A stretch of DNA of 64,000 bases from Leptospira barantonii (GTDB lineage: Bacteria > Spirochaetota > Leptospiria > Leptospirales > Leptospiraceae), in NCBI RefSeq assembly GCF_002811925.1, contig NZ_NPDS01000001.1, positions 832,501-896,500 of the forward strand, read 5' to 3'. Shown in pieces: positions 29,056-42,086 of the stretch; the stretch's first letter is position 1; each line of letters opens with the position of its first letter. The notes under the pieces were generated by a model that was not told the origin of the DNA, ran no database searches, and worked only from the letters and a program-made list of their open reading frames with translations. The translations under genes were made by a program, and so were the position numbers.

Positions 29056-29486
29056 CTAACGTTTCAAGGAAGACTTTAAGCCGGGAGAATTCACCTGGAA
29101 TAAAAAGTAAGTTTTTCCTTGGATCGAGCCGGAATGTTTTACGATTTTTCCTTTGGATTCTACGAGTTCTTTGATGACTACCTTATCCGAAGAACGAAAA
29201 TTCTCCCCTTTCTCCGCAATGAGAAGATTGATCGCCCGTTTGCGCGCGAGATCCTGAGCGCTGTCCGCGTTTCCTTCCAAGGAAGAAACGACAACTTGAA
29301 ACGTATCCGAGTTTAAAAAACCTTCGGTCGCTTTCGTAAATTCGTCGGCCGCCGTTTCGCTCGATTCTTCTTGAACTGTGGTTTTGTTTTCTTTGGGAGT
29401 TTCGTGTTCCGGCTTTTTCGTCGTAGTCGACGAACATTCGATCAGGAATAAGAATGAAAGTGTAAGAACAAAAAGTTGGATCGATT

Positions 29487-29490
<4 letters not shown>
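29056..29490 (-). CDS. Small lipoprotein of unknown function
   Basis: A 144-residue lipoprotein. The signal ([19 protein letters not shown]) ends in a LIEC lipobox. A Thr/Lys/Glu-rich tether (about 20-55) leads to a domain whose [20 protein letters not shown] segment and following strand recall the LPP20-like fold (a helix packed on a small sheet) seen in several bacterial lipoproteins. The gene overlaps the end of the upstream lipoprotein gene by 4 bases (ATGA), so they are co-translated. Confidence 0.82.
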
Positions 29491-30206
<716 letters not shown>

Positions 30207-30230
30207 GAGACAAGCATTTTCGAAACTGAC

Positions 30231-30261
<31 letters not shown>

Positions 30262-30297
30262 CTGGACACCAGGTCCTAAAGAGGAAAGAATGTAGCT

Positions 30298-31881
30298 ATG
30301 CGTTTTACGAAACCGATTCTTAAACCATTTCCGATTTTCGGAATCTGCGTCCTTCTTTGTAACGTTTCACTTTACGCGGACGCGACAATCTTTTCCGGAC
30401 TTAAAAAATCTTTGGAAGAAAAGACGAAAACCTTTCAGATGGAGAACGGACTTCGCGTTCTTATGATGAAACGAGAAGATTCTCCCACGATCGCCGTTTA
30501 TACGAAATTTTTAGTGGGCTCCGCAGATGAAACTCCCGAGATCGCTGGTACTGCGCATCTTTTGGAACACATGCTCTTTAAGGGAACGAAGAACATCGGA
30601 ACCACGAACTACGAAAAAGAAAAACCGTATCTGGAACAGATCGCGGTTTGGGGCAAACGTTTGGATTCTCTTCGAATCCAAGAACGAGAGATGAAGGAAA
30701 GAGGGGAAGAACCTTCTTCCGATTTCAAAAATCAAATCGAAACCTTAAAAAAAAGATTCACGGTTCTTCTCGAACTACATCGTAAATTCGTAATATCGAA
30801 TGAAGACAACTTTATCTACTCGAGAAACGGAGGTGTGGGTTTTAACGCTTACACATCGAACGACGTTACGAACTATCAGATTCTTCTTCCAGCGAACCGT
30901 TTGGAAATCTGGGCCAAACTCGAATCGGATCGTTTGAAAAACCCTATATTAAGAGAATATTATACGGAACGGGAAGTCGTTCTGGAAGAAAGAAGAATGC
31001 GAGTCGAAAACAGAGGACTCGGAATTCTCCGTGAAAAATATATGGACGCGGCGTTTCCGGAAGGACATCCGTATCGAATGCCCGTGATCGGTTACGAAAA
31101 GAATCTGGGCTTTCTGGATTTGGAAAAGACAGAACGTTTTTTTAAAAGTTATTACGATCCTCAAAGAATGGTGATCGCGGTTGTGGGCTCGTTGGATTTT
31201 GATAAGACCGAAACGATTCTTCGCAACTATTTCGGAGATTTGAAAAAAGGAAAACCGCAGGCTCTCAAAAAAGTCGCCGATGCCGGATTTGCCGGACCCA
31301 AGTTCGTTTCCGTGATTCATCCGAGCACACCTTCCAAAATCATCGGCTTTAACAAACCCGCGTTTCCTCATCCGGACGACGCGGTATTTAGCGTGATCGA
31401 TACGTTACTCGCCGAGGGAGAATCGGGACGGCTCTTTAAAAAATTGGTTCTGGAAGAACAGATCGCTCAGGGAGTTTATTGTTGGAACGGAGATCCGGGT
31501 GATCGACTTTCCAATTTATTTTCCATCTACATCACGAACAATCAAAACGCGGATCAGAAAAAAGTGGAGAATCTAGTTCAAGAAGAATTGGATCGATTGA
31601 AGACGGAACTCATCACGAACGAAGAACTTTTTAAGATCAAGAACCAAATCCTCGGCGGATATTTGAGAGCCTTGGACGACAACGGAAAACTCGCGGACAT
31701 CCTTTCCTTGTATCAACTTCTTTACGGAGATTGGAAGGAAGTTCTCAAGGGTTACGAGGACTTGGATACGGTGACTCCCGAAGACGTTCAAAGAGTTGCG
31801 AAAAAATATTTCGTTTCTGAAAACAGAACGATCGCGGAACTCAATCCTCCTTCCAAAGACGCGAAACTTTCCGGAAAATAA
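30298..31881 (+). CDS. M16 zinc peptidase, catalytic subunit
   Basis: A 527-residue exported insulinase-family peptidase. The signal peptide (about 1-28, SLYA) precedes the inverted zinc motif HLLEH (87-91) with [14 protein letters not shown] context. A third zinc ligand lies in the downstream [15 protein letters not shown]. Compared with short M16B enzymes it has an insertion of about 55 residues after [11 protein letters not shown] (100-155), charged and helical. The C-terminal half has the usual peptidase M16C-type fold. The gene is followed after 3 bases by an inactive homologue, as in heterodimeric processing peptidases. The pair would degrade peptides in the periplasm. Confidence 0.93.
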   Translation: MRFTKPILKPFPIFGICVLLCNVSLYADATIFSGLKKSLEEKTKTFQMENGLRVLMMKREDSPTIAVYTKFLVGSADETPEIAGTAHLLEHMLFKGTKNIGTTNYEKEKPYLEQIAVWGKRLDSLRIQEREMKERGEEPSSDFKNQIETLKKRFTVLLELHRKFVISNEDNFIYSRNGGVGFNAYTSNDVTNYQILLPANRLEIWAKLESDRLKNPILREYYTEREVVLEERRMRVENRGLGILREKYMDAAFPEGHPYRMPVIGYEKNLGFLDLEKTERFFKSYYDPQRMVIAVVGSLDFDKTETILRNYFGDLKKGKPQALKKVADAGFAGPKFVSVIHPSTPSKIIGFNKPAFPHPDDAVFSVIDTLLAEGESGRLFKKLVLEEQIAQGVYCWNGDPGDRLSNLFSIYITNNQNADQKKVENLVQEELDRLKTELITNEELFKIKNQILGGYLRALDDNGKLADILSLYQLLYGDWKEVLKGYEDLDTVTPEDVQRVAKKYFVSENRTIAELNPPSKDAKLSGK

Positions 31882-31884
31882 ACG

Positions 31885-33477
<1,593 letters not shown>

Positions 33478-34305
33478 GTGTATTGTAAATTTCAACACAA
33501 ACAATATCAATTCGAAGGGATTTCCGAAGGAGGAATTCGAACCTCCTTGTATCTTCCTTCCTTGAGTTTGATGTTCGATATAGGAGCGCAAAATCCGAAT
33601 CGAATTCACCTGGACAATCTTTTACTGACTCATTCTCATCTGGATCATTCTTCCGGATTGCCGTATTATATTTCACAAAGATCCCTGCGTAAGTTAAAAC
33701 CCCCTAAGATCTATCTTCCCGCTCCCTTGGAAGAACCGATGCGAAAGATTTTGGATCTTTATTCTCAGATCGAGGATTTTCCATACGCATACGATATGAA
33801 AGCGGTGAATCCCGGCGATAGGATCGATTTGGATCCTCAGCATTTTTTTTCACCACATAAGACGTTTCATCGTGTTCCTTCCCAAGGTTATACGATTTAT
33901 CAAAGAAGAAAAAAACTGAAAAAAGAATTTCAAGACCTTCCGCAGGAAGAATTGAATCTCGCTCTGAAGGAAAAAAAGGAAGTTTCCGAACTCAGTGAAA
34001 CGCCGGTCGTCAGTTTTTCGGGCGACACCAAGATAGAATACGTTTTGGAACACGAGGATGTCGCAAATTCGAGTATTCTGTTTATTGAATGTACTTACAT
34101 AGACAAGGAAAGAAACGTGGATCGCGCGCGGGAATGGGGTCATATTCATCTCGACGAGATCGTGGGAAATCTTTCCTCCTTTAAAAACGAAAAGATCGTT
34201 CTCATTCATTTTTCGAAACGATATTCGATTCCTTATATTCGGGAGATTTTGGACAAAAGAATTCCGAAAGAGGAAAAACATAGATTCCATGCGTTCCTAC
34301 CATGA
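33478..34305 (+). CDS. Metallo-beta-lactamase-fold hydrolase, RNase Z-like
   Basis: A 275-residue cytoplasmic enzyme starting at GTG immediately after the M16 stop. The di-zinc signature THSHLDH (51-57) is intact, with [20 protein letters not shown] before it. Later ligands are suggested by [10 protein letters not shown] (Asp) and LIHFSKRYS (His), the pattern of tRNase Z/ElaC relatives. A charged insert (about 145-180, rich in Lys, Glu and Leu) separates the halves. Whether it matures tRNA 3' ends or acts on another phosphodiester is unknown. No tRNA gene is nearby in this operon. It overlaps the next gene by 4 bases. Confidence 0.86.
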   Translation: MYCKFQHKQYQFEGISEGGIRTSLYLPSLSLMFDIGAQNPNRIHLDNLLLTHSHLDHSSGLPYYISQRSLRKLKPPKIYLPAPLEEPMRKILDLYSQIEDFPYAYDMKAVNPGDRIDLDPQHFFSPHKTFHRVPSQGYTIYQRRKKLKKEFQDLPQEELNLALKEKKEVSELSETPVVSFSGDTKIEYVLEHEDVANSSILFIECTYIDKERNVDRAREWGHIHLDEIVGNLSSFKNEKIVLIHFSKRYSIPYIREILDKRIPKEEKHRFHAFLP

Positions 34306-34988
34306 GTAAGGGAAGCCCGCCGGGTAAATACGGAACCTCCGTTTTTTTAAACGGACTTGAGGAACACATCGATAACGAATTGGTTCCTCGTCCGATCGAC
34401 ATTCTTTTTCAAATGGAAGAGGACGCGGCCGCGCTTGGAGTTCCCGTTTTAACTCCTGCTTCGGGATCGGTTCTTCGTTTTCTCGTCGAATCCGAACAGC
34501 CCGAGGAAATTTTGGAACTAGGAACCGGTTACGGCATTTCTCTTTTTTGGATGGCCTCCGGTTTGAAAAGAGCCGCGAAAATTATTTCCTTAGAAAGGGA
34601 AATCGATTACATCGGAAGGGTTCGTTCGTATTTGGAAAAACATCCGTTCGGCGATCTGGACATTCATCTTTTAAAAACTCATTGTCTTCAATATCTAAAG
34701 GACGCGGACGAAGATCCGAAAGCGAACTGGAACGGGAAATTCGTTTTTATAGATTGTGATAAGGTCTTATATCCGGAGATCTTTCGGATTCTCAAACGCC
34801 TTCAACCGGACGTCGCTGTGTTCGATAACGTTCTTTGGCACGGGAGAATTTTCGATCCTTCCAGACAAGCTCCTTCGGACAAATCGGTTCGAGAGTTTTG
34901 GGACGAGGTTCGAAGTTCCGATCTTTCTTATACACTATTCCCGGTGGGAGACGGTCTGCTTCAGATTCGATTTCGCGAGAAGCGTTGA
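34302..34988 (+). CDS. O-methyltransferase (caffeoyl-CoA type)
   Basis: A 228-residue class I SAM-dependent methyltransferase. Motif I is [14 protein letters not shown] (about 69-82). Next come [18 protein letters not shown] (motif II), [15 protein letters not shown] (metal-binding Asp region), and [16 protein letters not shown], which matches the divalent-metal loop of the catechol / caffeoyl-CoA O-methyltransferase family. The substrate is unknown, but a small phenolic or similar hydroxyl compound is likely. Start and upstream stop overlap (ATGA), so it belongs to the M16-MBL operon. Confidence 0.88.
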   Translation: MSKGSPPGKYGTSVFLNGLEEHIDNELVPRPIDILFQMEEDAAALGVPVLTPASGSVLRFLVESEQPEEILELGTGYGISLFWMASGLKRAAKIISLEREIDYIGRVRSYLEKHPFGDLDIHLLKTHCLQYLKDADEDPKANWNGKFVFIDCDKVLYPEIFRILKRLQPDVAVFDNVLWHGRIFDPSRQAPSDKSVREFWDEVRSSDLSYTLFPVGDGLLQIRFREKR

Positions 34989-35066
34989 TTCGATTCGCCA
35001 AGCAAGACCCAAAAATAGGACTTGCGTTTTAAAACACTGTGCTATACTTCCGCGTAGGAGATTCGC

Positions 35067-35830
35067 ATGTCATTAATAAGTTTCCGATTTTCAATCTTAG
35101 TTTTATTCTTCGTTACATTCTCCCTATCGGCTCAAACTGCTGGAACCAAAGACGAAGGCAAGGGAAGCGAACTTGCAAACGCGGCTAACGATCCCAAGTA
35201 TCAAGGCGACTACTTGGAAGAATTTCATTACGCAAGAACTCTCGATTCCACAAAAGAAAGAGTCAAAAACGACATCTACGCGCTCGCGACCGTCACGAAA
35301 AATTTCGGTTCCACCGTTCAAGGTTCGAACGACGATCTGACTTCCATCTGGAAACAATACAACGACGCTCTTCACTACTATTACAGAAGACAATACGTCG
35401 TGGCCGGAAGAAAAATGCGCGAGACTACCGAGAGCATGGACAAACTCTACAACAAGTTTTCGGATCAGTATAATAAAAGAACCGATCAGCTTTTGGGAGA
35501 ATGTGCGGATACGATCGTAAGCGTGGAACAAACTCAAAACGGTCCGGCTCAATCCGTTTCAGCGCGAAGCAGAGAGATTTCGGCGAATCATCACAAACTT
35601 CAGATCGCTTATTACCAGATGATCCAAGCCGACAGAATGCGCAGGGATTCACGATATAAGGATTCTCTTATACACTTCCGTCTTGCGAAAGAATACGGAA
35701 TTTCCATTCTCAGCAAATTGAAACCGGAAGAGGAAAGCAAGAACGTTCGCGAAAAATATAAGATAGACTTGAGCGACAACCGGAATATGGTGTATTCCGA
35801 AAGCTCGGATAAGGAATCGCAGAAAAAATA

Positions 35831-35831
<1 letters not shown>
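35067..35831 (+). CDS. Exported helical protein of unknown function
   Basis: A 254-residue periplasmic protein. The signal peptide (about 1-22, LSAQ) is followed by a fully helical body rich in Arg, Lys, Tyr and Asn. There is a long helix with many Tyr (about 85-120, [20 protein letters not shown]), and repeats with TPR-like look appear around 90-130 and 160-215 ([20 protein letters not shown]). The stop TAG overlaps the GTG start of the amidase by one base, so the two are co-translated and probably work together, perhaps as a cell-wall hydrolase and regulator. No family name can be given. Confidence 0.8.
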
Positions 35832-37240
<1,409 letters not shown>

Positions 37241-37255
37241 GAATATTCAAAAATT

Positions 37256-37783
37256 CTAATCTTCCTCGGGAAGAAGCGGCGTGATGAAGTAGGCGATAAA
37301 ATCCAGTTTTCCTCTGGTTCCCGATTTTTGATAGATGGAAGAGGCTTGCACCTCGACGGTTCTAAGGCTCGTATCCCGGATTCCGGCGATCTGTTGATTG
37401 GAAAGTCCCCGAAGAAGATACACCGCCACTTCGATTTCGGATCGGGTATACTTCCAGTGTTCGAATTGTTTTTCCACACCGTTCCAGAATTTTTCGCGGT
37501 CCCCCGCGCTCAAAAGCGATTTATGACGAAGATCCTGAATGAGATCCTTGGATTCCTGAATTTCGGAATGAATCCGTTTCGATTCGTTTGCGATAAAGTA
37601 GATTCCGAACAGGGTCATGCTCCCGATCCAGATTTCGAAGTAGTCGACGTATTTTGCTACGATCGCGGAATTCTCGGGATCGATCGCGAACTCGATTCCC
37701 TCAAAGATCATCCAAAGAACAATATTGAAGATAAAAAAACAAAAGAAGTAAAACCCTTTCGGATGAAGCAATTTCAATTTCAT
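37256..37783 (-). CDS. Membrane-tethered LuxR-type transcription regulator
   Basis: A 175-residue protein from ATG 37783, preceded by a gggaa ribosome site. Two membrane helices (about 9-30 and 45-65) are followed by a coiled-coil-like linker (about 68-100, with ESKRIHSEIQESKDLIQDL). The C-terminal LuxR/GerE helix-turn-helix is clear: KYTRSEIEVAVYLLRGLSNQ, then RDTSLRTVEVQASSIYQK. A helix-turn-helix fixed in the membrane would sense envelope or lipid state and act on nearby DNA. It lies convergent to the amidase and is 91 bases from the divergent outer-membrane protein gene, a likely target. Confidence 0.85.
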   Translation of the reverse strand: MKLKLLHPKGFYFFCFFIFNIVLWMIFEGIEFAIDPENSAIVAKYVDYFEIWIGSMTLFGIYFIANESKRIHSEIQESKDLIQDLRHKSLLSAGDREKFWNGVEKQFEHWKYTRSEIEVAVYLLRGLSNQQIAGIRDTSLRTVEVQASSIYQKSGTRGKLDFIAYFITPLLPEED

Positions 37784-37874
37784 ACGTGTTTCCCGCAATG
37801 CGGACGTCCCTTATGGACAAAGCTTACAGAATATTATAAAATTGAAAACAAAAAGAAAAAGGAAATGAGCCACC

Positions 37875-39092
37875 TTGAATTCAATTCTGAAGACCGGTTT
37901 TATTGGTCTATTGTTCCTGTTCACTTTCAGTCTATTCTCCCAACCCAAAAACGAAAAAAACAATCCGAGCCTTGAAGCGGAGCCGATCGAAAAAACGAAA
38001 TCGGAAGATCCGCATTCTCCATCCGATAAAAAAAAGGAAGGGGATCACGGAGAACATCACACCGAGGTTAAGATCGAATTCGCCACGGATTATATCCGAA
38101 GGGGTTGGGCGTTGGGAACCGAGGATTCTTCCCGGATGAACAACACTCCTTATAAATCCTTCCAACCCGTTTGGGCCTTTCAACCCACGATCGAGTTTCC
38201 GACTCCGATTAAACATCTCTACGGGGAACTCTTTCTCAACATCTGGATGTCCGATCGCGCAGATAAGGACAACGAACAGAGAATTTTACAGAGTAAATCC
38301 GGCGGTCCCGAGTTGTTCTTTCGTGCACAACACGATATCGATACAGGAAATATTTGTCCTTCGCCTAATAATTGTTATACGTCAGCTGGAAAATACGTGA
38401 ATCAAAACGGAATGGCGAGGAACAGCGCGGGAGAATTCACGCTCTTTTACGATTTTGAAAAATCGAAATATGGAAGATTTATGGTGGGAGCGTTCCGTTA
38501 TGCGATCTTTCCGACGAACGGAAGCGGTGGACTTGCCAAAACGCAGGGATACGTAAGTTGGGAAATGCCTTTTCTGGAATTTTTACATCCGAAAATTTCC
38601 ATCTACAAGACGGTCAACTTTAGAAACCAAGGAACTCCCGCCACGGGTTTGAACCGTTCCTCCATGTACATTCCTCTCGAATTCAAATATACGTTTCGGG
38701 AGAATCAATTCTTTCGTGTGGACTTAGGCACAAACATCGGTTATATGTATCAAGCGAACCCGAGAAACAAAACGTCCGGTTTCTCCGATATTTCCAGTTA
38801 TATCAAAATACATCTCGGGAACTTTTTCGTTTCCGGAAACCACGTCAACCGTCCGGACGTTCATCTATACGACAACAACAACTACTTCGACGGCGCTACA
38901 CGTTTGGTTCACGACGGTCACGTTCAAGATCCTTCCAAGTTATACGGTTATGAGAACACGGCCGTTTACGATCAGATCAATGCGAACTTTTCCGATCCGA
39001 ATCAGAGACAATACGTAAAGGAACGATACAATCAGCAAAGAATCGTGACGAACTTCGTCTACTTTAGTTTGGGATATTCCGCAAAATTTTAA
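37875..39092 (+). CDS. Outer-membrane beta-barrel protein (TTG start)
   Basis: A 405-residue exported protein. A TTG at 37875 is the start, about 10 bases after an aaagga site. The signal (1-22, SLFSQ) is followed by a Lys/Glu/Pro linker with a short His-rich GDHGEHH segment (about 56-62). The rest alternates hydrophobic and polar residues with many Tyr/Phe (KIEFATDYIRRGW, EFTLFYDFEK, VYFSLGYSAKF), a porin-like barrel ending in Phe. A Cys pair (about 156 and 162, CPSPNNC) probably closes a loop. It may be controlled by the adjacent membrane LuxR protein. The family is unassigned. Confidence 0.82.
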   Translation: MNSILKTGFIGLLFLFTFSLFSQPKNEKNNPSLEAEPIEKTKSEDPHSPSDKKKEGDHGEHHTEVKIEFATDYIRRGWALGTEDSSRMNNTPYKSFQPVWAFQPTIEFPTPIKHLYGELFLNIWMSDRADKDNEQRILQSKSGGPELFFRAQHDIDTGNICPSPNNCYTSAGKYVNQNGMARNSAGEFTLFYDFEKSKYGRFMVGAFRYAIFPTNGSGGLAKTQGYVSWEMPFLEFLHPKISIYKTVNFRNQGTPATGLNRSSMYIPLEFKYTFRENQFFRVDLGTNIGYMYQANPRNKTSGFSDISSYIKIHLGNFFVSGNHVNRPDVHLYDNNNYFDGATRLVHDGHVQDPSKLYGYENTAVYDQINANFSDPNQRQYVKERYNQQRIVTNFVYFSLGYSAKF

Positions 39093-39125
39093 CAGAATCA
39101 ATATAGAATATTCTAAAATTCTGTT
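39091..39125. terminator. Bidirectional terminator between convergent genes
   Basis: AACAGAAT (39091-39098) pairs with ATTCTGTT (39118-39125), and an inner TAGAATATTCTA palindrome (39104-39115) extends the stem. T-rich and A-rich sequence flanks it, so it can serve both the barrel gene and the convergent VOC gene. Confidence 0.7.
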
Positions 39126-40127
39126 TTACTGTGCCAATAAAATGAGATTGCCGTCCCCGTCTTGAATCGTCGCGGAACGGTTTTCGACTTCGCTTAACAA
39201 AATTCCGCCGTCCCGAACGAGAGTCTCGATCGCTTTTTTCAGATTGAGAACTCGAAAGCCGGTCGCGATTCTTCCCTGATCGGAAAGCCCCGATGTATTT
39301 TCGGAGGAGAATCGATTGTATGTGAAAACCTCGAAAGTAGGGCCGCCCTCGCTATAACCCGGAAGTTCGAGGTGACGTCCCTTCACTTCGGCGCCCATAA
39401 CGCCCGTTAGTCGCTCTATGAATTCTCCCTTGTAATCCCTTTCAAATCCGGTCGTGGCCGTTCCGAATGCGTTCTTGTAATACGATACGGTCTTCGACCA
39501 ATCCTTCGAGTTGATGTTTACGTGCAGAAAACGAATCCGATCCGTTGCCGGAGGTGATAACTTAAAGTTGGTTCGTATGAGAGAGTTTAACGTGCGATAA
39601 ATCGTACGTGGTGTGATCGGAGACGGAAAGGGAAGATGAACCTCGAATACGTTTCCGTCGGGGTCCGTCGCGTAAACCGCGGGAACTTTTTTAAGATCTT
39701 CGAAGTTGCTTACGATCTTACCGCCGTGTTCCGTGATTTTTTGTATGAGACCGGGAACGTCGTCCGTTTCAAAACAAATATGCGCGTAACCTAGATCGTT
39801 CGCAACGTGTATTTTTTGGTTCGGTTTCAGGTTCTTGAGAATGGTCAACAAAGGGCCTTGATCCCGGTAATCGGGCGTTCTCAACGTAATTGTGGAATCG
39901 TTCGAACCTTGTGGATTCCACACGGGATCCGAATTCGTTTTCTTCGCATTAAAAACATTTTGATAAAAACCGGAAAGACGTTCGGGGTTGGGGCTGTTGA
40001 AGATCACCGTTTCAAAGAAAAAATCAGAATTCTTCAGAGTCCGATAGTCGCTCTTTGAAGCGCTGAAAAACCACCACATAAAAAGTGAAACGAATAAAAC
40101 CCCGATGATGCTGAACGTCTTTTTCAT
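39126..40127 (-). CDS. Secreted or anchored VOC/glyoxalase-type protein, two domains
   Basis: A 333-residue protein from ATG 40127, which has a gggagc ribosome site. The frame continues 97 codons upstream but that part has no family character. A membrane signal (about 4-20) is followed by two vicinal-oxygen-chelate repeats, about 30-170 and 185-330. The first reads NSPNPERLSGFYQNVFNA, GYAHICFETDDVPGLIQKI, DPDGNVFEVHLP. The second reads SKDWSKTVSYYKNAFGT and ends with TIQDGDGNLILL. The His and Glu that bind metal are only partly visible. It is divergent from an AraC regulator, 188 bases away, which may control it. Confidence 0.85.
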   Translation of the reverse strand: MKKTFSIIGVLFVSLFMWWFFSASKSDYRTLKNSDFFFETVIFNSPNPERLSGFYQNVFNAKKTNSDPVWNPQGSNDSTITLRTPDYRDQGPLLTILKNLKPNQKIHVANDLGYAHICFETDDVPGLIQKITEHGGKIVSNFEDLKKVPAVYATDPDGNVFEVHLPFPSPITPRTIYRTLNSLIRTNFKLSPPATDRIRFLHVNINSKDWSKTVSYYKNAFGTATTGFERDYKGEFIERLTGVMGAEVKGRHLELPGYSEGGPTFEVFTYNRFSSENTSGLSDQGRIATGFRVLNLKKAIETLVRDGGILLSEVENRSATIQDGDGNLILLAQ

Positions 40128-40315
40128 TTTGCTCCCGATCCGCGCCGAAATCCGTGGAATGTTTCGAATATTCGCCACTATAACACGTACAATCGGCGGA
40201 ACGCTTGAACGAATCCGGTGGGGCCTGCGTTTTTTTCTTGCTAACGTTTCTTTTTTAAAAAGAATCCATTTCGAAACGAACCGGGTCTTTTCAGTTCGGA
40301 GAATACGAAAACAGA

Positions 40316-41113
40316 ATGGATATCGCTTACAAAGGAATTCTTTACTTATGGAAAAGCAGGGTGATGTTCGCGACGAACTCGATGCAAACCGAATTCCATT
40401 CTCACTATGCAGCGACACTCGCAGTTTCTTTAGAGAAAAATATCCGAATCGAAACCGAAAAAGGAATGGAAGAGTATAGGATCGCGTTAGTCGGTCCGAA
40501 CACGTATCATAGAACCGTTTCTCCCGGTGTGGAAATGATCGCGCTTATGATCGATCCGGAAACCTACGAATACGGGGCGATCTCCGATTTAGTCCGATCG
40601 GGCGAAGTAAAACGTTTGGATCCGAAGAACTTTCTTCCTTTGATGGGACAGTTACGGGAATTATATTATGGAAATTTAATGGACTCGGACGCCTGGGATC
40701 TACAACAGGAAATGCTTCGTTCCGTCTATCCGTTTCAAAAACCCGAAAAGATCGTGGATGAAAGAATCAAAAAGATCGCACAAAAAATCCGAACCGAACT
40801 TCCGGACAGCATTCGTATGAAGGAGATCGGTAAGGATTTTTCCATTTCGGAAGACAGATTGATTCGTCTTTTTAAGGAGAATCTCGGAATTCCTTTGCGA
40901 AGATATTTGTTATGGGTTCGGATCATAGAAGCGGTGAAACGTTTGATGGAAGGTAATAATCTTACGGAAGCGGCTCACGCGGCGGGTTTTTCGGATTCCG
41001 CACATTTTACGAGGACCTTTAAGGAGAATTTCGGATTCGTTCCTTCGGTTTTTTTCGGTCATCTCAGATCCATTGAAATTCGATTCTGCGATACCGAAGA
41101 TCGTATCTTTTAA
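40316..41113 (+). CDS. AraC-family transcription regulator
   Basis: A 265-residue regulator. The N-terminal half (about 1-150) is a cupin-like sensing domain (HSHYAATLAVSLEKNIRI) without an obvious ligand. The C-terminal half has the two helix-turn-helix motifs of AraC/XylS: RMKEIGKDFSISEDRLIRLF around 165-185 and LTEAAHAAGFSDSAHFTRTF around 219-238, followed by the final FVPSVFF. It is divergent from the VOC gene, an arrangement common where the regulator controls its neighbour. The downstream M24 gene may be read from its own start within the end of this gene. Confidence 0.92.
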   Translation: MDIAYKGILYLWKSRVMFATNSMQTEFHSHYAATLAVSLEKNIRIETEKGMEEYRIALVGPNTYHRTVSPGVEMIALMIDPETYEYGAISDLVRSGEVKRLDPKNFLPLMGQLRELYYGNLMDSDAWDLQQEMLRSVYPFQKPEKIVDERIKKIAQKIRTELPDSIRMKEIGKDFSISEDRLIRLFKENLGIPLRRYLLWVRIIEAVKRLMEGNNLTEAAHAAGFSDSAHFTRTFKENFGFVPSVFFGHLRSIEIRFCDTEDRIF

Positions 41114-41198
41114 AAAAATCTTTCTCATACCGGATTCATTCAAGCGATTCTTCGTTTCGTTTGTTAGTCTTTACTCATTCGAGTTGAGAGAAGAATCC

Positions 41199-42086
41199 AT
41201 GCCAATAGAAACGCAAAGAGGAATCTTATCCAGATTCTCTTCAAAAATATCCAAGTATAGTTCACGATCGGTTCACTTGCCTACCGAAGAAGAAAAAGCG
41301 GGTTTTTTAAAAGCGCAAAGACTCGCGTATCAATGTGTGACGGAAGTTGAAAAGGAAATGCGCGAAGGATGGACGGAACTCCAGACCGCAAAACGTATGG
41401 AAACTTTTTTACGCGATCACGGTGTGAAAGCTTTTTTACATAGGCCCTTTGCTTGGTTCGGCGAACACGCGCGTTTCGACGGTTACAAACGTTATACACA
41501 ATTTCATCCGGGTAAAAAGAAGTTAACCGCACACGAACCTTTTATTCTCGACGTGTCTCCGGTTGTGGACGGGTATATCGGCGACATCGGTTATTCTTCC
41601 TGTTTAACCCGCAGTGAGGAATTGGATTTCGGTATGAAGTATCTTCTCGAATTGAGAAAAGAAATTCCGAAATACTTTTCGTCTTCCATGAGCGCACGTG
41701 AGATCTGGTGGAAGATCGACTGGGACGCAAAAGAACGCGGTTTCGACAACGTGCATTCTTTGTATCCGTTCGCCGTTTTGGGGCATCGAGTTTATAAGGT
41801 TCATCTTCCTCAATTCTCCTTTCCTTTGTTGCCGATCAGCTTTGCGAGTTGGTTCAGCCTGCAAGGTTCTTATGAATTTTTAACGCATAAGGTTCTTCCG
41901 GAACTTTTAACCCCGGATCACGAAGGGGATAAGACCGGTCTTTGGGCGATCGAACCCCATTTGGGTCGAGGAAAGGCGGGATTTAAGTTTGAAGAAATTC
42001 TCGTGGTGGAAAAAGACAAAGCGTATTGGTTGGACGAAGAGGTTCCTCACGTACAAAAAGCGTTGCAACTTGCAGGACAAAAATGA
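41199..42086 (+). CDS. M24-family metallopeptidase-like protein (Xaa-Pro peptidase fold)
   Basis: A 295-residue cytoplasmic protein. ATG 41199 has a gagagaag site. The frame is open upstream into the AraC gene, but that part is not family-like. The pita-bread fold is indicated by PFILDVSPVVDGYIGDIGYS (two Asp ligands), LGHRVYKVH (His), WAIEPHLG (Glu) and FKFEEILVV (Glu). This gives all five metal positions of M24. It lacks the N-terminal creatinase-type domain of classical aminopeptidase P. Substrate unknown. It overlaps the next gene by 4 bases (ATGA), which suggests a shared pathway with the SMP-30-like lipoprotein. Confidence 0.83.
   Translation: MPIETQRGILSRFSSKISKYSSRSVHLPTEEEKAGFLKAQRLAYQCVTEVEKEMREGWTELQTAKRMETFLRDHGVKAFLHRPFAWFGEHARFDGYKRYTQFHPGKKKLTAHEPFILDVSPVVDGYIGDIGYSSCLTRSEELDFGMKYLLELRKEIPKYFSSSMSAREIWWKIDWDAKERGFDNVHSLYPFAVLGHRVYKVHLPQFSFPLLPISFASWFSLQGSYEFLTHKVLPELLTPDHEGDKTGLWAIEPHLGRGKAGFKFEEILVVEKDKAYWLDEEVPHVQKALQLAGQK

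Noticed and set aside
39185..39205. cttcgcttaacaaaat string shared with the start of the repeat at 5499
   Set aside because: The copy at 39187 is in the coding frame of the VOC protein, so the match is probably chance.
40128..40418. 97-codon N-terminal extension of the VOC protein
   Set aside because: No signal or family character, crosses the divergent promoter region and overlaps the AraC start; ATG 40127 has a good ribosome site and a signal peptide.
41073..41198. Upstream start of the M24 protein inside the AraC gene
   Set aside because: The added residues are not family-like; ATG 41199 has a gagagaag site.
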